Shown: one piece after another, positions 53,665-64,000 of the stretch
Layout: each line of letters begins with the position of its first letter
Position numbering within the stretch: position 1 is the stretch's first letter
Origin: Chrysomallon squamiferum
Taxonomy: Eukaryota > Mollusca > Gastropoda > Neomphalida > Peltospiridae
DNA: 64,000 bases
NCBI GenBank assembly: GCA_012295275.1
Contig: CM022669.1
Span: forward strand, 17,092,672-17,156,671
Direction: 5' to 3'
The notes under the pieces: model-generated
Told to the model about the DNA's origin: nothing
Seen by the model: only the letters and a program-made list of their open reading frames with translations
Databases searched by the model: none
Program-made: the position numbers and the translations under genes

Positions 53665-58569
<4,905 letters not shown>

Positions 58570-60400
58570 CTTGTGTGGAGATACTTTTCCACAGGAGACC
58601 ATCTTGTTCCTTCTGTTACAAGACATGTCGATGGTTTGGTTCATTGATTTCAAAGTAGAAATCTGTTGGGTCCAGAGAGTTAGAGTTAGAGTATGCACAA
58701 GCATTACAATGGAACAGAAGAATTTGAACATTTTGTAATGAAAGAAAAAACTTCTGTTACCATCATCGTTCATTTATTCTGAAAAAGAAGATAACCTTTT
58801 TTTTTTTTCAATGCAGCAAATTTTTTAAATTGAAAAAGTTATTTTGCAAGACTTTTGTGTCCTTTTTTACCAAATTTTTTATTTGACTTTTAATTTTTTT
58901 TTATTTGTCTTTTAATTTTTTTTTATTTGTCTTTTAATTTCCTTTTTGTTTGTCTTTTTATATTTGTTTTTAATTGTAAGATGATTTTTATTTTTAATTT
59001 TTTTTTTTTTTTTAAACAAATGATTATTAGTATTTTCTTCACGATATCAATTCAGTGTTTGGTGCTCTTCAAACGTGGATCAACATGTTTGTCAGTAAAT
59101 TCAGAAACGTAAGTATGATAATATTCAGAAGTATTTCTCCAAATGTTAAACATCAGGTTGCTGTTTCAGATCAAAGTAAACCAACTTGTTTGTTATCAGA
59201 TACAGCATATTGGAGATCAGCTCCGTTTTTGCTGACTATGAAATTTTGTCCAATATAAAAATTCAGGAACTTGTATATTAGAGTTCACAAATGTGTCCTT
59301 AGTAAAATTCAGAAACTTTGTTGAATTTGAGACATGGGTAAATGATAAAAAATTTTAGAGGATTAAGAGGATTAAGCAATGCTTATGGATAATTCCTCTT
59401 TTCCATTATGAATTTATCAACAGAGATCTGTTTTTAAATTAGAAGTTAAGTGAATTCTAGAGCCAAGAAGGATCATTATTCAAATTCATGTCTCAGTAGG
59501 GGGTCAAGTAAAACTGTCAGATACATTGGGCAGAATGGTGAAATACAGTATTAATTATTAAGATTAATGTATTGACACACAAGTCTGTTAGTATCTAAAC
59601 AACTGCATGAAAAATTACTAACATTTTTTATTATTTTTTAATCACTCCATCTACATATATTAATCCAAATTCTTAAATATGCATATTAGGTTTGTGTTTA
59701 AGAAAGGAAAAGAAATATCTCTGTTAAAAAAAAAAAAAAAAAAAAAAAGGTAATACAAATTACATTACATTTTTCAGTTTTATGATCAGCTGACATCCAT
59801 GGAAGTTAACCTTTATCTGATTCATATTTTAAAATCCTACATTTGGCTTACATTGAATGCAAATATTTTTGGAAGTTATTTCTTTAATATCATTTGTGGT
59901 CAAAAAAAAATTCAAAAAAAAAAAAAATAATAAGAATAATAATAGTAACTGCTGAGATGATAATATATAATATATAAAATGTATGTATATTAATAATAAT
60001 AAAATACAAAAATACAAAATGTTTAGAAAAAAAGATGATCTGTTTGCTCATCCTATGCTCAATGATAAATCTAAATTTGAAACTTGCTAACAAGTTTAGA
60101 AAAGAGATTTGTGTCTTGATGAAATGTGTAATTCAAATTCAAGGTGCTATAAACCAAACTGCTGATTATGCTGAACAGTTACAGAAAGGAAAAAGCAGCT
60201 AAATAAAATGATAATATGCAACTGTTATAATTTTCAAAATGTACATAAATATATTTATATAAATAAATTAAGTAGTAATCCTAATGATGATGGATGATGA
60301 TGATGATGATGATGATGTTGATTATGGTCATGAAGATGATAAGATAATGATGAATAATTTAAAAGAATTAAATAAAGAATTTCAAATGTGCAGCATTTTT
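58570..60400 (+). other. Probable 3' UTR and downstream flank of the UGCG-like gene
   Basis: No frame here is gene-like. AATAAA hexamers appear at about 60202 and 60371, and a 24-base poly(A) at 59725-59748. None can be assigned as the true 3' end from sequence alone. Confidence 0.4.
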
Positions 60401-60884
60401 TTAAATAAAATAAAAACCTGTTGCTGAACAATTTTAAACAACAATAATATATGAAATTATTTTTATACATTGATTCCATTTTGAATGCTTATTTTCACAC
60501 ATTATTAGATTACTGGTAACATGAGAAGTCATATAATATTGTATTATTGCCAACAAAGCTTAACTTGTGAATATATGGTGCAGTTAACATAATAGCAAAT
60601 TATTAAAAAAAGTGTGATATTGGTTATTTCAAGTAATTAAGTGTAGTAGTAATGTCTAAGTATAGTGACAAGTTATTATAATAGTATTTTATTGGTAAAG
60701 CCCATAAAGTAATAGTATTGTATGTAGTGGAATGCCAGTAAAGTCGTCATAATGGTATTTTATTAGTAATTCCTATAAAGGAATTCTAAAGTGATGTATT
60801 AGTAACACCATTCATTACATTAAGGTGAATTGGGCAGTGTCCATTATTAAAAAGTAAATAAAGTCATTATGATAGTATTACACT

Positions 60885-61262
60885 GGTAATGCCTAACAAG
60901 TCATAATTGTGATATATTGGTAATACCTAACAAGTCATTATAATTGTGTTATATTGGTAATGCCTAACAAATCATTATAATTGTGTTATATTGGTAACAC
61001 CTAACAAATCATTATGATTGTGTTATATTGGTAATGCCTAATAAATCATTATGATTGTGTTATATTGGTAATGCCTAACAAATCATTATGATTGTGTTAT
61101 ATTGGTAATGCCTAATAAATCATTATGATTGTGTTATATTGGTAATGCCTAATAAAATCATTATGATTGTGTTATATTGGTAATGCCTAATAAATCATTA
61201 TGGTTGTGTTATATTGGTAATGCTTAACAAGTCAGTGTAATTAGTATTATATTGGTCAAGCC
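60885..61262 (+). repeat. 37-bp minisatellite, about 10 copies
   Basis: GGTAATGCCTAACAAATCAT plus ATTATGATTGTGTTATATT-type sequence repeats with starts at 60885, 60919, 60956, 60993, 61030, 61067, 61104, 61141, 61179, 61216 and 61254. The period is 37 (34 or 38 at a few units). Diverged relatives extend to about 60640 on the left and 61440 on the right. Confidence 0.95.
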
Positions 61263-62837
61263 TGCTAAATTACAGGAATGATGTACTGGTTAACATCCAT
61301 TGTTAAAGTAAGGTCAATTAGGTGATGCCCAACATGTCATTATAATAACAGAGTTGTATTCATAATTCCCAGCAAATCATTAAAGAAGTAGTGTATCAAA
61401 CAGCGAATTGCTAAAATAGGATTGTACAGTAACAGTTCTAGTCATTTAAAATAGTAAGATGTGATTTGAGAAATAATTAGTGTGTGAGGTATAATGGAAA
61501 CAGAAGCTCTGCTACAGGGTGATATCATTTATTGTAAGTACTGATAAAAATAAACAAAAAACATCTGTTCAAAGTATTGGTAGTAGACATTGTATCAGAG
61601 AGTGACTGAACACCCAGTGCTGTCTGCTACAAAATGATCTTCTGTGACTGTCTTAGGCAAGCAGCATGCTGTTGATTTTTATATTCTCTGAACCAGTTTG
61701 TTAATATCTATCTTTCTCTCTATCTATTTTTTTTTAAGAATCCAATGTTGAAAATATTGTTTTTTAATTATTACTCTTGTTGCTGATTTTGATTTTGATT
61801 TTTTTTAATATAAAAGAATATACAGTATGGGTACAAAATCATTCCCAAATGCAGAGAGATACCATTTCAGAATAATGCTTGTATACATCTAATGGAAAGG
61901 ATTATAATAATAATAATATAAGAAAAAGAATACAAAAATGAATATATGTGTGTAAAATTGGTTAAAATATGTTTATGTATTTGTCAAAGATAAGATGATA
62001 GTGCCATTTCCTCATTCAAAACTTACATATATGTCATCATGATAAGACACATTGCTTCAGTGTAGTGTAATGTCATTCAGTGATTTCAGACACACGTGAA
62101 GACTACTTAACATCTTCATAGGTCACAGGAATATTCCCATAAGCATTTGATAATCATCATTACAGAGATTGTAGTTTAAACTGTTTATTTGCCATACAAG
62201 CAGATTTAGTCTCACTGTGTAACAAATGAATCATAATCACTTTATTCTTGTTCCCAGATGTGCCCTCATTTCTGTGAATACGATTATAAAATATCTGTCT
62301 GAGTCCTGTGCCTTATTAACTATACATCTGTATCTAAATGTATATATGGAGCAGCTCACTCATTCTTCTTTTAAACCTGTCACAGGTTGCAGCTATTCTA
62401 AATAGCAATAATTAATGCTATATTTGAATAGATACATGTGTATTTTAATCATTATATGATAATGTCTACTTTAAAGAAGAATTACAGTTAATGTAAATAT
62501 ATTTATATTTTATTTTGTTTTTTTTTTTTTTTTTTTTTCTTTTTTATCATGTTTATAAAAATATGGTTGCTGTTTGTTTTGTTTTTACAAGTATGTACAT
62601 ACTGAATTTACTGATGATTATTTTGTCATTGCATTTTAAATTCTATTATGGTAAATTTTAAGCACAAAAACCAAACCTAGAACAAGGACTTAAATAAGAA
62701 AACATTTTTTAAATTCATCTAGGAGTAATACATTTTTACTGACTAACTGCAATGTATAAAAATTCAAATTCAAATTTTAAAAAAGGGAAATATCTGAACC
62801 AGATGCTTACTATTTAGAGAGAGCACATACACACACA

Positions 62838-62839
62838 CT

Positions 62840-62872
<33 letters not shown>
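62838..62872. repeat. (CAGA)n microsatellite
   Basis: About eight GACA units preceded by a short CA tract. Confidence 0.93.
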
Positions 62873-62873
<1 letters not shown>

Positions 62874-63629
62874 GCTAATTTTTACAAATATCCACAATCC
62901 ATTTATCCCATGGTTATAATTACCAGATTGTTTCTGAACAGGTAAACTATTATTATATAATCAATATTTGTTCTGTTTAACAGGACTTTTGTTAGACACT
63001 GTATACAAGTATTTCACTATTCAGCATCTTATACCAAGGTATAAGGTACTTGTACCACTACATGTATATAACTAAAAAAATTCTTCTGTTTGAAAAGCTG
63101 GTTTTAAAAAAAAAAGATAAATTGTTTGTAATCTCAGAAAATCTGGAATAAGGTATAGTCAACCTATAGTTAACTGTTTTTAATTTACTCTTGACTGAGT
63201 CTTAATATTTATCAATTATTTTGTGTTTGTGTGTGTTTTAATTATTACATGTTTGTCTTATCTCAGGAAACATTTAAACTGTGTTTACATATGTTACTGA
63301 TGTCATATTTGTTAATGTCCTAGTTACCATTGTTGTGTCTTGTAAAGGAATCTATTTTATTCATTGTTTTTTCTTTTCTTATTTTTTTTCTTATTATTAT
63401 TGTTATTAATTTTTCAAAAATAATTTTTTTTATTATTATTATTTTTTTAAAGTTATTTATTAATACTATTAAGTTTATTTTAATTAATTAATATATTTAT
63501 TACATTGTTATGAAATATATTTCTCTGTTAATTTGAAAAGTCAAAAATGGCAAATATTCATCATTACTTCTGTGAAAAGGAATAATTTAAATAATTTATT
63601 AATGTTTCAAAATCAGTTTGTCAATAATT

Positions 63630-63930
63630 ACTTTCGTTCTCTTTTTTTTTCGTTCTTTTTTTTTATTTTTTTTTTTTTTTTTTTTTTTTTTTATTCTTTT
63701 TTTTTTTTTTTTCCTATTTGGGGTTACCTTTCTGGGAGATTGGTTTTATTTTCACATCCATGTTTGTTGTAAACCTATTTTTATATGATACCATTAAATT
63801 GAACCATGTCATCCAGCCTACAAGAATTAAACATAGTCATTTTTTATTTTCTTTTTCTTTTTTTTCTTTCTTTCTTTCTTTCTTTTTTTTTTTTTTTTTT
63901 TATTATTATTATTATTTTTTTTTTTTTTTT
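63630..63930. repeat. T-rich low-complexity region
   Basis: Long T tracts around 63652-63712 and 63838-63930 flank about 120 bases of unique sequence. The poly-Phe frames here are artefacts. Confidence 0.9.
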
Positions 63931-64000
63931 TGGTGTTCATTAATCACATACTAATCCATATTATAATGTGACAGTCCTGTTGTTGATTCCCAAAAGTTTC

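Noticed and set aside
60885-61262. CRISPR-like regular repeats
   Set aside because: The 37-bp units are directly tandem without unique spacers and lie in an animal genome: a minisatellite.

Overview
This is a eukaryotic, AT-rich and extremely microsatellite-rich stretch of an animal genome. All convincing genes are split by GT-AG introns and their proteins resemble animal families. The mix of features suggests an invertebrate, most plausibly a mollusc or other lophotrochozoan: dense (CA)n, (ATT)n, (GA)n and (TATG)n tracts, tRNA-like SINE fragments, small DNA-transposon-like elements, and COPE and UGCG proteins clearly animal but well diverged from vertebrates. This placement is an inference; no marker gene fixes the species.

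Layout. 1-17.9 kb: no supportable exon; simple repeats, minisatellites, SINE fragments and a 661-bp pogo/Tigger-like candidate element. This may be intron or downstream sequence of the next gene, which is read leftwards. 18.06-18.66 kb (minus): first coding exon of a PDZ-domain protein, with evenly phased CCAAT boxes upstream at 19.1-19.7 kb. 23.0-28.0 kb (minus): a complete ten-exon gene for the epsilon subunit of the COPI coatomer (COPE), 301 aa, with every junction in frame. 32.9-34.0 kb (plus): a single-exon open reading frame for a type II membrane glycosyltransferase with a DXD motif (GT32, Gly_transf_sug family). 35-53.6 kb: a long gene-poor interval containing a strong pre-miRNA-like hairpin at 45.0 kb. 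53.7-58.6 kb (plus): a complete nine-exon ceramide glucosyltransferase-like gene (UGCG family), 406 aa, whose introns carry long trinucleotide repeats. 58.6-64 kb: 3' UTR and intergenic sequence with a 37-bp minisatellite.

How the genes relate. COPE, the GT32-like enzyme and the UGCG-like enzyme all belong to the secretory pathway. UGCG enzymes make glucosylceramide on the Golgi membrane. GT32 relatives include sphingolipid and glycolipid sugar transferases, so two same-strand genes about 20 kb apart may both act on sphingolipid glycans (inference). The most notable protein feature is that the UGCG-like enzyme has serine where the human enzyme has its second conserved aspartate (Asp144), while the other catalytic motifs are intact.
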